From assembly GCF_000300515.1 (NCBI RefSeq), contig NZ_AMSI01000005.1, forward strand, positions 1 through 64,000: a stretch of DNA of 64,000 nucleotides, in the 5' to 3' direction. A model generated the notes under the pieces. That model was not told the DNA's origin. It did no database searches and was given only the letters and a program-made list of their open reading frames with translations. Position numbers and translations under genes: made by a program. Source of the DNA: Nitratireductor indicus C115 (GTDB taxonomy: Bacteria > Pseudomonadota > Alphaproteobacteria > Rhizobiales > Rhizobiaceae). Below are positions 16,221 to 25,512 of the stretch, piece by piece; positions within the stretch are counted from its first letter, which is position 1, and the number at the start of each line of letters is the position of its first letter.

Positions 16221-17651
16221 ATGAGCCCAACGCCTTCCGACACTCCAAAACCAGACAGGATTTCATGGTGGTTCCAGGAGGCACTTCGCCATGACGGTTC
16301 CGCGCCTTCCCCGGCCCTGGAAGGGGTTCAGCGCACCGATGTGACAATCGTCGGCGGTGGCTTCACGGGACTTTGGACTGCCCTTCTCCTCAAGGAGCGC
16401 AAGCCCGATCTTGATATCGTGCTCGTGGAAGCAGGCCTTTGCGGGTCGGGCGCCAGCGGCATGAACGGTGGCAAGGTTCATGGCTATTGGGGTTCCCTTG
16501 GAACGCTTGCCGCAAATTTTGGCGCCGACGCTGCGCTTGAGGCTGCAAAACTGGGAACGCTGGCGCAGGACGCGATCAGGGTCTACGCCACCGCTCACGG
16601 CAGAGACATCTGGTGGCGCGAGGCCGGCAATATCCGGGTCTCCACTTCCGATGCGCAGGATATCAAACTGCAGGGCGTTGTCGCGGCAGCCCGCCGTCTC
16701 GGCGTTCCAGAAACAGCCGTCGCGCTCGACAAGAAGATGCTCGACGAGCGCATCCGCTCACGCGTGTTCCGGCAGGGCATCTATCTGCCTGAAGGAGCCA
16801 ATCTGCAACCGGCCCGCCTGGCGCGCGCGTTGCGCCAGAGCTGCATCGAAGCCGGCGTCCGCATCTTCGAGAACACGACCATGACCGGCATGGAAGACGG
16901 CGGACCATGCATCGTGCGCACCGCCCGCGGCGAAATCCACTGCGACCAGGTGGTGCTCGCCACCAATACGGGGCTTGCCGGCCATGCGCTTGCAAGCGGT
17001 CATATCGCCGTCTTTTCCTCCTACGCGGTGATGAGCGAGGAAATTCCCGATCTGCACGACAAGATCGGCTGGGATGGTGATGAGGGTCTCGCCGATCTGC
17101 GTATGTTCGTACACTATTTCCGCAAGGCCGAAGGCAATCGCATCCTGATGGGGTCTGGCTCCGGACCCATCGCCTATGGTGCGCGCTATCTCGATCCCGT
17201 GTTGAGCGAGGACATGGCATCGGCTGGACGTGCTGCGGCCGCACTTTCCCGCCTCATGCCCGGCCTCGGCAGACCACGTATCGAAAAATCCTGGGGCGGC
17301 GGGATAGACATCTCCGCCGACCGGCTGCCCTTCTTCAAAAGTTCGGCGAACCGGCGGGTGCATGTCGGTTGCGGCTATTCAGGGCACGGCGTCAATGCCA
17401 CTCGGATCGGCGGCGAATGCCTGAGCTCGCTTGTTCTCGGAGAGAGCAACCGATGGACGAACTCTCTGTTCTGCCGCCGCGATGTGCCGCGATTTCCGCC
17501 CGAGCCCTTCCGAACCGTTGGCGGCAGAATGGTCCGGGCTGCGATCCTTTCCTGCGAGGAGGCGGAAGATCTCGGACAGGAACCGGGGCTTGCCGCACGG
17601 TTTGGCGCGTGGCTGCCCAAGGCGCTGAACATCAAGGTCGGAATGCGCTGA
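16221..17651 (+). CDS. FAD-dependent oxidoreductase, D-amino-acid-oxidase/PuuB-like
   Basis: A 476-residue flavoprotein of the DAO family. The Rossmann motif VTIVGGGFTGLWTALLL lies near residue 42; SGASGMNGGKVHGYWGSL is the FAD-contacting loop typical of gamma-glutamylputrescine- and sarcosine-type oxidases; a C-terminal SWGGGIDISADRLPFF segment completes the pattern. Such enzymes oxidise a C-N bond of an amine or amino acid. As the last gene of the transporter/CoA-ligase operon, it suggests the imported compound contains an oxidisable amine. It converges with the minus-strand dehydrogenase only 11 bases away. Substrate unknown. Confidence 0.85.
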   Translation: MSPTPSDTPKPDRISWWFQEALRHDGSAPSPALEGVQRTDVTIVGGGFTGLWTALLLKERKPDLDIVLVEAGLCGSGASGMNGGKVHGYWGSLGTLAANFGADAALEAAKLGTLAQDAIRVYATAHGRDIWWREAGNIRVSTSDAQDIKLQGVVAAARRLGVPETAVALDKKMLDERIRSRVFRQGIYLPEGANLQPARLARALRQSCIEAGVRIFENTTMTGMEDGGPCIVRTARGEIHCDQVVLATNTGLAGHALASGHIAVFSSYAVMSEEIPDLHDKIGWDGDEGLADLRMFVHYFRKAEGNRILMGSGSGPIAYGARYLDPVLSEDMASAGRAAAALSRLMPGLGRPRIEKSWGGGIDISADRLPFFKSSANRRVHVGCGYSGHGVNATRIGGECLSSLVLGESNRWTNSLFCRRDVPRFPPEPFRTVGGRMVRAAILSCEEAEDLGQEPGLAARFGAWLPKALNIKVGMR

Positions 17652-17662
17652 TCTCGGGAGGG

Positions 17663-18574
17663 TCAGTCGCTGGATATAGCGGCCTTCAACCGAACGATCT
17701 CGGACAGGAGCCGGTCGCGCTCGGCTTCCAACGCAGCGATATCGCGTCCCTGGGCCTCTTCCTCGACCCCTTCGACAATCGCCTTCTTGACCTCGCTATT
17801 GAGCTGAGGCGTGCCGAGCGATGCCCAGCGGCGCTCCTGGCTCGGGCCGAGGTGATCGAGATAATGGGCAATGCCGCCCGCACCGCCTCCCAGATGATAT
17901 GTCATGTGCGGCCCCATGATCGCCCAACGCAGCCCCGGTCCATCGCTGACGGCGGCATCGATGTCCGCGACGCTGGCAATCCCCTGCTCGACCAGCGAGA
18001 CAGCCTCGCGGTAAAGCGCGGAGGAGAGCCTGTTTGCAATGTGCCCGGGCGCCTCACGCTTCAACACGATGGGCCGCCGTCCGAGTGAGCGGTAGAAGGC
18101 GCAAGCGCGTTCCACGACGGCATCGTCCTCCCCGACGATCTCGACAAGCGGCAACAGATGCGGCGGATTGAAGGGATGCGCCACGATGTGGCGATGTTTC
18201 CTGGCGCAATCGGCAACGATGCGGCTGCGCAGAAGCGCAGACGTGCTGCTGGCGACGATGGTCTGCTCGGGTGCAAGCGCATCGATGCGGGCAAGGAAAT
18301 CGCGCTTGAAGGCCTCGTTCTCAGGCGCATTCTCCTGCACGAAATCGGCGGATCCGACCGCCTCCTCAAGATTTTCGGTGAAGGACAGCGCGCCATCTCC
18401 GGCAAGGCCGAGTTCGGCAAGCTGCGGCCTGGCGCGCGCGATGAATGCCATCAGTCCGGCTTTTGCTCCAGGCGCCGGGTCGGTCGCGACCACATCATAA
18501 CCGCCAGCCAGAAACAAAGCGGCCCAGCTTGCTCCAACCGTGCCGCACCCAACAACGGCAACCGTCCTCACCAT
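17663..18574 (-). CDS. 3-hydroxyacyl-CoA dehydrogenase family protein (carnitine dehydrogenase / lambda-crystallin type)
   Basis: A 303-residue NAD-dependent dehydrogenase. The N-terminal Rossmann fold starts VAVVGCGTVGASWAALFLAG, followed by ATDPAPGA, ASSTSALL, the catalytic His region HPFNPPHLLPLVEIVG and a C-terminal helical domain with PGLRWAIMGPHMTYHL. This last segment is typical of L-carnitine 3-dehydrogenase and L-gulonate 3-dehydrogenase rather than of fatty-acid FadB-type enzymes. ATG at 18574 has AGGACGAG upstream. A strong terminator lies between it and the sugar operon, so it is probably transcribed separately. A link to the convergent ligase/crotonase operon is possible but unproven. 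Confidence 0.8.
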   Translation of the reverse strand: MVRTVAVVGCGTVGASWAALFLAGGYDVVATDPAPGAKAGLMAFIARARPQLAELGLAGDGALSFTENLEEAVGSADFVQENAPENEAFKRDFLARIDALAPEQTIVASSTSALLRSRIVADCARKHRHIVAHPFNPPHLLPLVEIVGEDDAVVERACAFYRSLGRRPIVLKREAPGHIANRLSSALYREAVSLVEQGIASVADIDAAVSDGPGLRWAIMGPHMTYHLGGGAGGIAHYLDHLGPSQERRWASLGTPQLNSEVKKAIVEGVEEEAQGRDIAALEAERDRLLSEIVRLKAAISSD

Positions 18575-18621
18575 TTCTCGTCCTCCAGTCCGCATTGCAT
18601 CGCTTGGCGCCATGCTTACGC

Positions 18622-18664
18622 GCAAAAGGACGAAAGCGGGAAGCGCAGGCTCCCCGCTTTCGTC
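18622..18664 (-). terminator. strong terminator of the deoC/ALDH operon
   Basis: GACGAAAGCGGG and CCCGCTTTCGTC form a perfect 12-pair stem just past the aldehyde dehydrogenase stop codon. On the minus strand CTTTTG follows. It separates the sugar operon from the dehydrogenase gene at 17663-18574. Confidence 0.85.
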
Positions 18665-18667
18665 TTC

Positions 18668-21049
18668 TTATTCGCCGTAGGGCAGCCAGATCGTCTTCAC
18701 CTGGCAGGCGCGGCGCAGAAATTCCCTGCCCTGCCCCTGTTTCGGATCGCGCCAGTCGCGCAGCCTTCCATTGTCGGACCAGGTCGATTTGAGGTTTCCG
18801 GCGGAGGCTTTTTCGACCATCGCCGATCCTTCCTCGCTGCCGCAATACCAGAGCGCTGCAACGTCATCGTGTTCGGCCAGCGTTCTGGCGAGTACGTCGC
18901 GATCACCCGTCAGGAGGTTGACCACGCCGCCAGGAATGTCAGAGGTTTCAAGCACCTGATAGAGACGCGCGGCAATCAACGGGTGGCTTTGCGAGGCCAC
19001 CGCGACAACGCGGTTGCCGAGCGCGATGGCCGGCAGGATCAGCGACAGGAGCGACAGAAGCGGTGCCTCGTCGGGCGCCACGATGCCCATGGTTCCGAAG
19101 GGCTCGTTGACGGTCATGGTCACGTGCCGCGATTTCGTCGCCGTCACCGCGCCGTCGAATTTGTCGACCTGGGCCGCATACCAGAAGGCGCGGCGGATCG
19201 TCAGTTCCACCTCATCCTCGGCTTTCGGGCTTGCGCCGGAGGCGGCCAGAGCAGCAGCGAACTCGGCACGCCGCTGGCTCAAATTCTCGGCAAGGAAATA
19301 CAAGACCTGCGCCCTGTTGTGGCCGGTGACATTGCCCCAGCCTGTTGCCTTGCCCGCCGCTTCGACGGCGTTGCGCACATCCTTGCGGTTGGCGAGGCCC
19401 GCCTGGCCGATGGCCTGGCCGGATTTGCCAATCACCGTATAGCTCTGCCCGCCGTCGGCACGCGCCTGCTTGCCGCCGATATAGAGCTTTGCCGTAATGT
19501 CGATCTCGGGCAGGTCGGCCTTGCCCGTGAAGGGCTGCACCTGCGGAACAAGTGTCGGAGCCGGGCGCGGCTTGCCTTTCTTGTCGGCGGGAAGCGCCAG
19601 ATATTCAAGCATGCCGGAGCGCCCGCCCTCGCGTCCGAAACCGCTCTCTCGGTAACCACCGAAGGGAGCTGCCGCATCGAACATGTTGGTGCCGTTGATC
19701 CACACCACACCGGCCTTCACCCGCGCGGCAAGCTCGATGGCGCGATTGACGTTTTCAGACCAGACGGAGGCCGCAAGCCCGTAGCGCGTATCGTTGGCGA
19801 GCGCCACCGCCTCACCAAGCGTGCGAAAGGTCTGGGTGGTGGCGACGGGGCCGAAAATTTCGACCTGGGAGACAGTGTGGGACGATGCCGTGCCGGTGAA
19901 AAAGCCGGGGGCACAGAAGGCTCCGCGCTTTGGCAGTTCGACAGGCGCGACATTCAACGTCGCGCCCTCGGCCTTGCCGGTTTCAAGAAGCGCTTCGATG
20001 CGGGACAATTGCTTCTTTGAGACCACGGCGCCGATATCCATGGTCTTGTCCAACGGGTCTCCGACGCGAAGGGTCTTCATGCGCTGCGTGAGCTTTTCGA
20101 AGAAGCGCCGAGCAACGCCTTCCTGCACGAGAATGCGCGAGCCCGCGCAGCAAACCTCGCCCTGATTGAACCAGATCGCATCGACGACGCCTTCCACCGC
20201 ACCGTCGAGATCGGCATCCTCGAGCACGATGAAGGGGGACTTGCCGCCGAGTTCCAGGCTGAGCTTCTTGCCCGATCCGGCAATCTGGCGACGGATGACG
20301 CGGCCCACATCGGTGGAGCCGGTGAAGGCCACCTTGTCGATGTCGGCATGGCCGGCAATCGCCGCACCCGTCTCGCCATCGCCATGAACGATGTTGACGA
20401 CGCCTGCGGGAAGCCCGATCTCCACCAGAAGCTCGGCGAAAGCCGAGGCCGTCATGGGTGTCAGGTCGGCGGGCTTGAGCACCACCGTGTTGCCGGCGGC
20501 CAGCGCCGGCGCCACCTTCCAGGCCAGCATCAGGAGCGGAAAATTCCACGGAATGATCTGGCCGCAGACCCCGACCGGGGTGTGATCGGGAAACTCGTCA
20601 TCGACAAGCTCGGCCCAGCCCGCATGGTGATAGAAATGACGGGCGACGAGCGGAATGTCGATATCGCGCGTCTCGCGGATGGTCTTGCCATTGTCCATGG
20701 TTTCAAGGACGGCGAAGAAACGCTCACGCTTCTGGATATGGCGGGCGATGGCATAGAGATAGCGGGCGCGCTCGAAGCCCGAAAGGGCGGCCCATTTGGG
20801 AAGGGCAGCGCGTGCGGCGCGAACCGCTGCATCCACATCGGCGGCGACGCCCTTCGGCACCCGGCCGATCACCTCTTCCGTTGCCGGATTGACGACCTCG
20901 ATCAGGTCGTCGCCAGGGGCGGTGAACCTGCCATTGATGAAGTGGCCGAGGCCCGCGGCGCGCTCATCGAGCCAGGCCCTGACCTCTGAATTGCTTTCGG
21001 GAGCGGGACCGTATTCCATGGTCTGCATGATGTCCTTGATGGAAGGCAT
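18668..21049 (-). CDS. aldehyde dehydrogenase, ALDH16-type double-domain protein
   Basis: A 793-residue protein with two aldehyde-dehydrogenase folds in tandem. The first (about 35-490) is catalytic: IIPWNFPLLMLAWK, ELGGKSPFIVLEDADLDG and the nucleophile in NQGEVCCAGSRILV. The second (about 510-790: YIGGKQARADGG, GIVAPDEAPLLSLLSL) lacks an equivalent Cys-Glu pair and is probably structural. This is the ALDH16 layout, in which bacterial members keep an active first domain. It would oxidise the acetaldehyde, or other aldehyde, released by the DeoC aldolase encoded just upstream. ATG has GAGGATA upstream, and the gene is last in its operon. Confidence 0.9.
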   Translation of the reverse strand: MPSIKDIMQTMEYGPAPESNSEVRAWLDERAAGLGHFINGRFTAPGDDLIEVVNPATEEVIGRVPKGVAADVDAAVRAARAALPKWAALSGFERARYLYAIARHIQKRERFFAVLETMDNGKTIRETRDIDIPLVARHFYHHAGWAELVDDEFPDHTPVGVCGQIIPWNFPLLMLAWKVAPALAAGNTVVLKPADLTPMTASAFAELLVEIGLPAGVVNIVHGDGETGAAIAGHADIDKVAFTGSTDVGRVIRRQIAGSGKKLSLELGGKSPFIVLEDADLDGAVEGVVDAIWFNQGEVCCAGSRILVQEGVARRFFEKLTQRMKTLRVGDPLDKTMDIGAVVSKKQLSRIEALLETGKAEGATLNVAPVELPKRGAFCAPGFFTGTASSHTVSQVEIFGPVATTQTFRTLGEAVALANDTRYGLAASVWSENVNRAIELAARVKAGVVWINGTNMFDAAAPFGGYRESGFGREGGRSGMLEYLALPADKKGKPRPAPTLVPQVQPFTGKADLPEIDITAKLYIGGKQARADGGQSYTVIGKSGQAIGQAGLANRKDVRNAVEAAGKATGWGNVTGHNRAQVLYFLAENLSQRRAEFAAALAASGASPKAEDEVELTIRRAFWYAAQVDKFDGAVTATKSRHVTMTVNEPFGTMGIVAPDEAPLLSLLSLILPAIALGNRVVAVASQSHPLIAARLYQVLETSDIPGGVVNLLTGDRDVLARTLAEHDDVAALWYCGSEEGSAMVEKASAGNLKSTWSDNGRLRDWRDPKQGQGREFLRRACQVKTIWLPYGE

Positions 21050-21058
21050 GGTCTATCC

Positions 21059-22012
21059 TCAGGCCAGCGCGTGGCGATTGGCGGCCGAGTAGCGGCCCGT
21101 GACATGGTGTTCGAGCTGGCGTTCAATGTCGCCGAGCAGCGAGGAAGCGCCGATGCGGAAGAGATCGGGCATCATGAAACGCGTTCCCAGCTCCTCCTTG
21201 ATGAGGATCAGCCAGTTCATGGCGTCCTTCGCCGTCTTCAGGCCGCCGGCAGGCTTGAAGCCGACCATCTGGCCCGTGCGCTCGCCATAATCACGCAATG
21301 CCCTGACCATGGTCAGCGAAACCGGCAATGTGGCATTCACATCCTCCTTGCCGGTGGAGGTCTTTATGAAATCCGCGCCGGCCTGCATGGCCACCATGGA
21401 GGCCTTGTAGACATTGGTCAGGGTCTTCAGATCGCCGGTTGCCAGAATGGCCTTCATGTGAGCGTCGCCGCAGGCTTCGCGCATGGCCTTCAGCTCATCG
21501 TAAAGAGCCGCCCACTCGCCCTTAAGGACATGTTCGCGGGTGATGACGATATCGATCTCACGGGCGCCCGCTTCCACCGCATAGCGAATTTCGGCAAGCC
21601 TGAGCGGCAGCGGCGAAAGGCCCGCCGGAAAGCCGGTCGCGACGGAAGCCACGGGAATGCCGGAACCTTCGAGCGCGCGGACCGCGTGGGGCACCATGGT
21701 CGGGTAGACGCAGACCGCCCCGACGGTGAGCCCTTCGACGCCCAGCGCCTCCAGAAGATCGGCCCGAACCGGCGCTCTTGCCTTGGCGCAGAGCCTGTTT
21801 ACGCGGCCTTCCGTATCGTCGCCGGCAAGCGTGGTCAAATCGATGCAGGAGACGGCGCGCAGAAGCCAGGCGGCCTGCCATTCCTTCTTGACCGTTCGCC
21901 GGGTGGGCAGCGTGGCCGCGCGACGCTCGGCCGCGCTGAGGTTCACCTCATGGCCCTCGAACCAGTCGAGCGTGAGGGGCGTGCCCTCCGGGCGGGGAAA
22001 ATGATCTGTCAT
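21059..22012 (-). CDS. deoC: deoxyribose-phosphate aldolase (DeoC family)
   Basis: A 317-residue class I aldolase, expected to cleave 2-deoxy-D-ribose 5-phosphate into acetaldehyde and glyceraldehyde 3-phosphate through a lysine Schiff base. Key parts: SCIDLTTLAGDD, VCVYPTMVPHAV, EIDIVITREHVLKGEW, the Schiff-base Lys in DFIKTSTGKED and the second Lys in VGFKPAGGLKTAKDA. It belongs to the longer (>300 residue) DeoC subgroup. The start is uncertain: ATG at 22012 or 22027, neither with a good ribosome binding site. Its place between a sugar importer and ALDH16 suggests that the aldehyde product is oxidised next door. Confidence 0.9.
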   Translation of the reverse strand: MTDHFPRPEGTPLTLDWFEGHEVNLSAAERRAATLPTRRTVKKEWQAAWLLRAVSCIDLTTLAGDDTEGRVNRLCAKARAPVRADLLEALGVEGLTVGAVCVYPTMVPHAVRALEGSGIPVASVATGFPAGLSPLPLRLAEIRYAVEAGAREIDIVITREHVLKGEWAALYDELKAMREACGDAHMKAILATGDLKTLTNVYKASMVAMQAGADFIKTSTGKEDVNATLPVSLTMVRALRDYGERTGQMVGFKPAGGLKTAKDAMNWLILIKEELGTRFMMPDLFRIGASSLLGDIERQLEHHVTGRYSAANRHALA

Positions 22013-22039
22013 TTCGAAATCCAGCATTTGGCGATTGGT

Positions 22040-23041
22040 TCAGGCCCGACCGCGACGAATGTCGATGAAGCGATTGAGCAGGATCGCGGCGACGATGATA
22101 AGGCCTGTCACGGTCATCTGGTAGAAGGAGCCGAGGCCAAGCAGATTGAAGATGTTGCGCAGGACCTGCAACAGCATCACAGCGAAAAACGTGCCGAGAA
22201 CCCCGCCCCTGCCGCCGAAGAGCGAGGTTCCCCCCAAAACCACAGCGGCGATGGCATCGAGCTCCAATCCCTGAGCCGCCGTCGGCTGGCCAATGCGCAG
22301 GCGCGAGGTCAGAAGAATGCCGGCCAGAGCGCTCATGATGCCCGATACGGTGAAGACCATGACCAGAATGCGCGTGGTCGGAAGACCCGAAAGGCGCGAT
22401 GCTTCCGCGTTGCCGCCCGTCGCGTAAACGGATTCGCCGAACACAGTGAGGCGCAAAAGGGCGCCGGCGGCAATGCACAACACGATGAAGATCAGGCCCA
22501 TGGAGCTGATCTGGAGACCGGGCAGAACCGGCACCATTGTGGAGGAGATCGCGCCGAAGCCCTGCGGCAGTCCTGAAACCGGCACGCCATCGGTCATGAG
22601 ATAGGTGATGCCCCGAAACGAGACCAGACCGGCCAGCGAGACAATGAAGCTCGGCACCTCGGCAAGCGCACTGATAAGGCCAATCGTGGCGCCCGCAATC
22701 GCGCCGGCCAATATGGTGATCGCGATTGCCGGCATGATCGGCATTCCGTCGGCAAGAAGCACGGCTGCGAGCATGCCGCACAATGCCACCACCGAACCGA
22801 CCGAAAGATCGATATTGCCGGTCAGGATGACGAAGGTCATACCGATGGCGACGACGCCCACCACGGCTGCCTGCTGGAAAAGGTTGGCGATGTTGGTGGC
22901 CGTCAGGAAGTTGGGTGACAGGGTCGCCGCAATCGCCACCACGACCAGGAAGATGAGGATGAAGTTGTATTCGATCGCCAGATCGATGAGGCGGCGTCCG
23001 GGGCGCCGCGCGGGCGCTGCTCCCGTCACGGTCTCAGTCAT
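22040..23041 (-). CDS. ribose/galactose-type ABC transporter permease (RbsC-like)
   Basis: A 333-residue inner-membrane permease of the BPD_transp_2 (RbsC/XylH) family with roughly nine to ten hydrophobic spans. Recognisable parts are FVILTGNIDLSVGSVVAL, GTSLFGGRGGVLGTFF and the C-terminal GLIIVAAILLNRFIDIRRGR. The ATG at 23041 lies inside the last codons of the ATPase gene (eight-base overlap), with GGAG nine bases upstream, implying coupled translation. It forms the channel for the sugar/polyol captured by the binding protein at 28230-29216. Confidence 0.9.
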   Translation of the reverse strand: MTETVTGAAPARRPGRRLIDLAIEYNFILIFLVVVAIAATLSPNFLTATNIANLFQQAAVVGVVAIGMTFVILTGNIDLSVGSVVALCGMLAAVLLADGMPIMPAIAITILAGAIAGATIGLISALAEVPSFIVSLAGLVSFRGITYLMTDGVPVSGLPQGFGAISSTMVPVLPGLQISSMGLIFIVLCIAAGALLRLTVFGESVYATGGNAEASRLSGLPTTRILVMVFTVSGIMSALAGILLTSRLRIGQPTAAQGLELDAIAAVVLGGTSLFGGRGGVLGTFFAVMLLQVLRNIFNLLGLGSFYQMTVTGLIIVAAILLNRFIDIRRGRA

Positions 23042-24524
23042 GGTGATGTTCTCCAAGAATCTGATGCTTCAGGATCGTGTCCTGATCGGTGGTGGCCGGG
23101 TCGAAACGCGCAATGTTGCGCCCCTCGTGAAAGACCCAGATCGTATCACAGGCCGCATAGAGTTCCTCAAGTTCCGAGGAAGCGACGATGACGGCGGCGC
23201 CATTGGCGGCTAGTTCGGAAACCAGGCGGTAAAGATCGGCCTTGGCGCCAATGTCCAGCCCCCGCGATGGCTCGTCCAGCAGAAGCAGATCGGCACCCTT
23301 GATGATCCATTTGGCGAGCACGACCTTCTGCTGGTTGCCGCCTGAAAGCTGGATCACCTTTTGCTCCGGCGCGCCATATTTGGTCGAGAGCTGCTTTAGA
23401 ACCGGTTCGGTTCGCGCCTTCAGGTCGCCGTGACGCGCCCAGAACCGGCCCTGCATGGTGGGCAAGGTGGCGTTGCGATAGATTGGCGCATCGAGAATCA
23501 GCCCCTCCGTCTTGCGGCTTTCCGGCACGAGGCCAAGGCCAGCGCGGATCGCATCCCGCGGCGTCCCGGGTGCATAGCTCCTTCCATGCAGGATCATCTC
23601 TGCCTCGCATTGCTGCGCGCCGAACAGCGAGCGCAGGAACGAGGTGCGGCCCGACCCATTCAGCCCGGTGAGGCCTGCGATCTCGCCACGGCGCAGCTCG
23701 AAACCACGAATGTCGAGTCCTTGCGGACCTTTAAGCCGCTCGACGCTCAAGACCACCTCGCCGGTGACCGGCGGACGCTCGCGCCGCTCGACGAAGGCCC
23801 TGTCACGACCCAGGATCGCCTCGACCAGCGCACTGTCGGGAGTGCCATCGACGTCGAAGGTCTCGATGGTGCGCCCACCGCGCAGGACGGTGACGCGGTC
23901 GCCGATCTCCCGCAATTCGCCAAGCCGATGGCTGACATAAAGGATCGCCACATCCTGTGCGGTCAGCTCGCGGATCACGCGGAAGACGGCTTCCAGCTCG
24001 GTTTCATTGAGGGCAGCCGAAGGCTCATCCATGATGATGACCTTGGCGTCGCGCGTCAGCGAGCGGGCAATCGCGGTGAGCTGCTGGTTGGCGATGGACA
24101 GACTTCCGACCCGGTCGTCGGGCGAAAAATTCGCTCCCACGCGGGCCAGCGCCTCTACGGCCCTCGTCCGGCGTGCACGCTTGTCCAGGAAGCCGAAGCG
24201 GGATGGCGGATGTCCCAGAAACAGATTTTCGGCAACGGTGAGCTGCGGCACAAGATCCAGTTCCTGATAGATCATCGAGATTCCGGCCGCCGCAGCCTCG
24301 ACCGGCGCGCGGAAATTGACCTTATGTCCCTCGATGCAGATTTCGCCACCCGACGGCGACAGAGCGCCGGCGATCAGCTTCAGGAAGGTGGACTTTCCGG
24401 CGCCATTGGCACCTAGAAGGCAGTGCACCTCGCCCTTGCGCACGGAGACGGTTGCCTGTTCCAGCGCCACTATATTGGGCGGAAAGCGCTTGGAGAGATT
24501 TTCGATCGTCAGCAAATCCGCCAT
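23034..24524 (-). CDS. sugar ABC transporter ATPase with two nucleotide-binding domains (RbsA-like)
   Basis: A 496-residue tandem ATPase of the RbsA/MglA/XylG type. Domain one has Walker A GANGAGKSTFLK, a diverged signature (SIANQQLTAIARSL) and Walker B IIMDEPSAAL. Domain two has the degenerate Walker A GLNGSGRTSFLR, signature LSGGNQQKVVLAKW and DEPSRGLDIGAK. This asymmetric pair is normal for the family. Its ATG overlaps the regulator's stop (TGATG). It energises uptake through the RbsC-like permease. Confidence 0.92.
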   Translation of the reverse strand: MADLLTIENLSKRFPPNIVALEQATVSVRKGEVHCLLGANGAGKSTFLKLIAGALSPSGGEICIEGHKVNFRAPVEAAAAGISMIYQELDLVPQLTVAENLFLGHPPSRFGFLDKRARRTRAVEALARVGANFSPDDRVGSLSIANQQLTAIARSLTRDAKVIIMDEPSAALNETELEAVFRVIRELTAQDVAILYVSHRLGELREIGDRVTVLRGGRTIETFDVDGTPDSALVEAILGRDRAFVERRERPPVTGEVVLSVERLKGPQGLDIRGFELRRGEIAGLTGLNGSGRTSFLRSLFGAQQCEAEMILHGRSYAPGTPRDAIRAGLGLVPESRKTEGLILDAPIYRNATLPTMQGRFWARHGDLKARTEPVLKQLSTKYGAPEQKVIQLSGGNQQKVVLAKWIIKGADLLLLDEPSRGLDIGAKADLYRLVSELAANGAAVIVASSELEELYAACDTIWVFHEGRNIARFDPATTDQDTILKHQILGEHHHD

Positions 24525-25510
24525 CAGGCCGCCTCCTCGAGTATCCGGCGGGCCGTACCCTCGTCGGTCACGAGATCGGTGACATAGCCTGCGCCGAGGC
24601 AGGCAGCGGCGATCAGGTGCTTGTCCTCCCCCGCCGCGACACCGATGACGCGCTCCTTGCGCGACAGCGCCTCGAGCCGCAGGCCGATAGTGCGGTCATC
24701 AAGATGCGTGTCGGCGATGCGGCCCTGCCGGTCGACGAAACGGCCCATGATGTCGCCCACCGAATTGAGCTTGCGCAGCCGGGCGATGTCGTCCTCGTCC
24801 AGATAGCCGGAGCCGAGGAGAACCGACTGGTGTGTCAGTCCGCCAAGGCCGAAGCAGAGGACGGGCGCCTCCTCGGCCAGGGTCAGGACACGTTCGATGA
24901 TCGGGTCCTGCTCCAGCGCATCGCGCGTGGAGCGCGACCCCATGATCGCCGGCACCGGCAGAAGCGTGGCGCGACCGCCAGCGGACTGGGCGAATTCCTC
25001 GGCCACGGCGGAATTGCGGCTGGTCGTTGTGGTGAGCGCGGTCGATCCATTGACGAGGACCACGTGAAGCCCCGGACACCAGTCTTTGGGAAGAGCACGC
25101 GCCACAGCCGCCATGGTCCGGCCCCAGCTCACGCCCATCAGAGCCGGTTTTGGGCTCAGGCTGACCAGATGCTTGGCGGCCGCCTGGGCGACACTGTCGA
25201 TGATGAGGCTCGGGTCCTCGATATCTCCGGTGGGGACGACGATCACCTCACGCACGGAGAAGCGACGCTGCAGCTCCACCTCGAGCGACGTGCGCCTGCC
25301 GCCGCGCGGCGTGATTTCAATGCGAACGATACCCCCTTCCTTCGCCTCGGTCAGGAGCCTGCCCACCTGCCAGCGGGTCAAACCCAGTTCGGATGCGATG
25401 TCGGACTGCGTGCGGTCGAGGTCGTAATAGAGCTTCGCCACCTGAACCATCAGATGGTCACGTTGCTCATTGATCGGCAGCCGGGCGGCGTAGACGTTGC
25501 GTTCAGCCAT
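24524..25510 (-). CDS. SorC/DeoR-family transcriptional regulator
   Basis: A 328-residue regulator. The N-terminal helix-turn-helix (YDLDRTQSDIASELGLTRWQ) is followed by a sugar-phosphate-binding domain of the SorC family (GVSWGRTMAAVARALP, VLCFGLGGL, GVAAGEDKHL). The Bacillus subtilis DeoR, which senses deoxyribose 5-phosphate, belongs to this family, which fits a deoC-containing operon. It is encoded inside the operon, coupled to the kinase before it and the ATPase after it, so it likely autoregulates. A candidate operator is the palindrome at 29356-29377. Start ATG at 25510 is chosen for its purine-rich upstream tract. Confidence 0.88.
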   Translation of the reverse strand: MAERNVYAARLPINEQRDHLMVQVAKLYYDLDRTQSDIASELGLTRWQVGRLLTEAKEGGIVRIEITPRGGRRTSLEVELQRRFSVREVIVVPTGDIEDPSLIIDSVAQAAAKHLVSLSPKPALMGVSWGRTMAAVARALPKDWCPGLHVVLVNGSTALTTTTSRNSAVAEEFAQSAGGRATLLPVPAIMGSRSTRDALEQDPIIERVLTLAEEAPVLCFGLGGLTHQSVLLGSGYLDEDDIARLRKLNSVGDIMGRFVDRQGRIADTHLDDRTIGLRLEALSRKERVIGVAAGEDKHLIAAACLGAGYVTDLVTDEGTARRILEEAA

Positions 25511-25512
25511 GC

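Noticed and set aside
18158-20020. 620-codon plus-strand frame opposite the aldehyde dehydrogenase
   Set aside because: Shadow of the ALDH16 and dehydrogenase genes; the low-complexity Arg/Gly/His-rich translation has no recognisable domain.
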